From DYQY01 sp964643725 (lineage in GTDB: Bacteria > Margulisbacteria > Riflemargulisbacteria > GWF2-35-9 > DYQY01): 56,886 nucleotides of DNA. A program made the position numbers and the translations under genes. A model generated the notes under the pieces. The model saw only the letters and a list, made by a program, of their open reading frames with translations, was not told the DNA's origin and did not search any database. This document shows positions 56,732-56,886 of the stretch, in pieces; position 1 is the first letter of the stretch, and every line of letters starts with the position of its first letter. The stretch is from positions 1 to 56,886 of the forward strand of contig CAZXTL010000009.1 of assembly GCA_964643725.1 (NCBI GenBank), given 5' to 3'.

Positions 56732-56886
56732 GAAAGAACTTGATTTCATTATTCAACAAGGAGAGGGACAGTTTCTAGAGTTTAAAGAGAGTTTTAGTTC
56801 TTCTTTATCAAAAGAGATAGTTGCTTTTGCTAATTCTTCAGGTGGAAATATTTATTTAGGGATTACTGATAATGGTTTAGTTAAAG
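56724..56886 (+). CDS. AlbA_2/Schlafen-type putative DNA-binding protein, 5' part
   Basis: From a GTG at 56724 the frame reads MNRKELDFIIQQGEGQFLEF and then KESFS...EIVAFANSSGGNIYLGI, the start of the AlbA_2 domain (PF04326) of putative transcriptional regulators, which often also carry an ATPase-like domain. The window ends at codon 54. It overlaps the KilA-N fragment, so they may have formed one operon. Confidence 0.75.
   Translation, partial: MNRKELDFIIQQGEGQFLEFKESFSSSLSKEIVAFANSSGGNIYLGITDNGLVK

Noticed and set aside
49725..56886. A prophage remnant or transposon carrying the ORF6N genes
   Set aside because: No integrase, transposase, capsid, tail or lysis gene and no attachment-site-like direct repeats at the region ends were found; the palindromic elements explain the repeats better.

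Overview
The window is AT-rich, gene-dense bacterial chromosome. Core genes found once each (prfA, prmC, rsmH, ftsL, ftsI, ddl, ftsQ, ftsA, ftsZ, der, rpsA, tilS) show it is not a plasmid or phage. A GmhB-type heptose phosphatase, O-antigen-type sugar genes and a lipoprotein binding protein suggest a diderm. My best guess is an uncultured low-GC candidate-phylum bacterium of the Margulisbacteria/WOR-1 kind, but this is an impression and not proven by the sequence.

Layout. 1-4.3 kb: end of a DUF1385 gene, then prfA, prmC, a comFC-like gene and a radical-SAM gene, all overlapping and on the + strand. 4.3-8.2 kb: a potABCD polyamine importer on the - strand. 8.3-18.2 kb: an unknown gene, a FliJ/YscO-like coiled-coil gene and another unknown, leading into a reduced division cluster (rsmH, ftsL, ftsI, ddl, ftsQ, gmhB, ftsA, ftsZ), which meets an rpsA-der operon tail to tail. 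21.1-24.1 kb: two large proteins of unknown function without signal peptides. 24.2-28.4 kb: a membrane-anchored response regulator facing a methyltransferase/histidine-kinase pair that resembles the Ralstonia Phc quorum-sensing set. 28.7-41.3 kb: a 2991-residue protein ending in a class-3 lipase domain, a likely membrane-anchored protector gene, then a start-less second lipase cassette with its own small membrane protein. I read this as a polymorphic toxin locus. 41.6-46 kb: an alanine-dehydrogenase-like gene, a small unknown, tilS, an HD phosphohydrolase and a VapBC pair with a 41-residue VapB-tail-like ORF. 47.1-54.7 kb: sugar-nucleotide genes (rmlA, wecB, a DUF218 protein, a UDP-sugar dehydrogenase and a glycosyltransferase).

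The most unusual layer is the repeats, concentrated at 49.7-56.9 kb. Long imperfect palindromes occur both empty and carrying a four-helix-bundle (S23-type) gene between their arms, the plan known from intervening sequences of 23S rRNA. They alternate with ORF6N/KilA-N DNA-binding genes. Four modules share a promoter with two TTGAC boxes exactly 30 bp apart. Two ORF6N genes have almost identical C-terminal halves and different N-terminal halves. Related short repeats lie in frame inside tilS, wecB and the UDP-sugar dehydrogenase gene, and palindromes mark the edges of the toxin cassette and of an ORF6N fragment. I propose a family of dispersed IVS-like palindromic elements associated with four-helix-bundle genes as the candidate undescribed system.

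Expression signals. Several genes without a well-placed ribosome binding site have a -10 box ending exactly 6 nt before the ATG (potA, the FliJ-like gene, ddl, tilS, the KilA-N fragment), which suggests leaderless transcripts. Extended -10 boxes (TGn before the hexamer) recur. I saw no tRNA, rRNA or CRISPR array.
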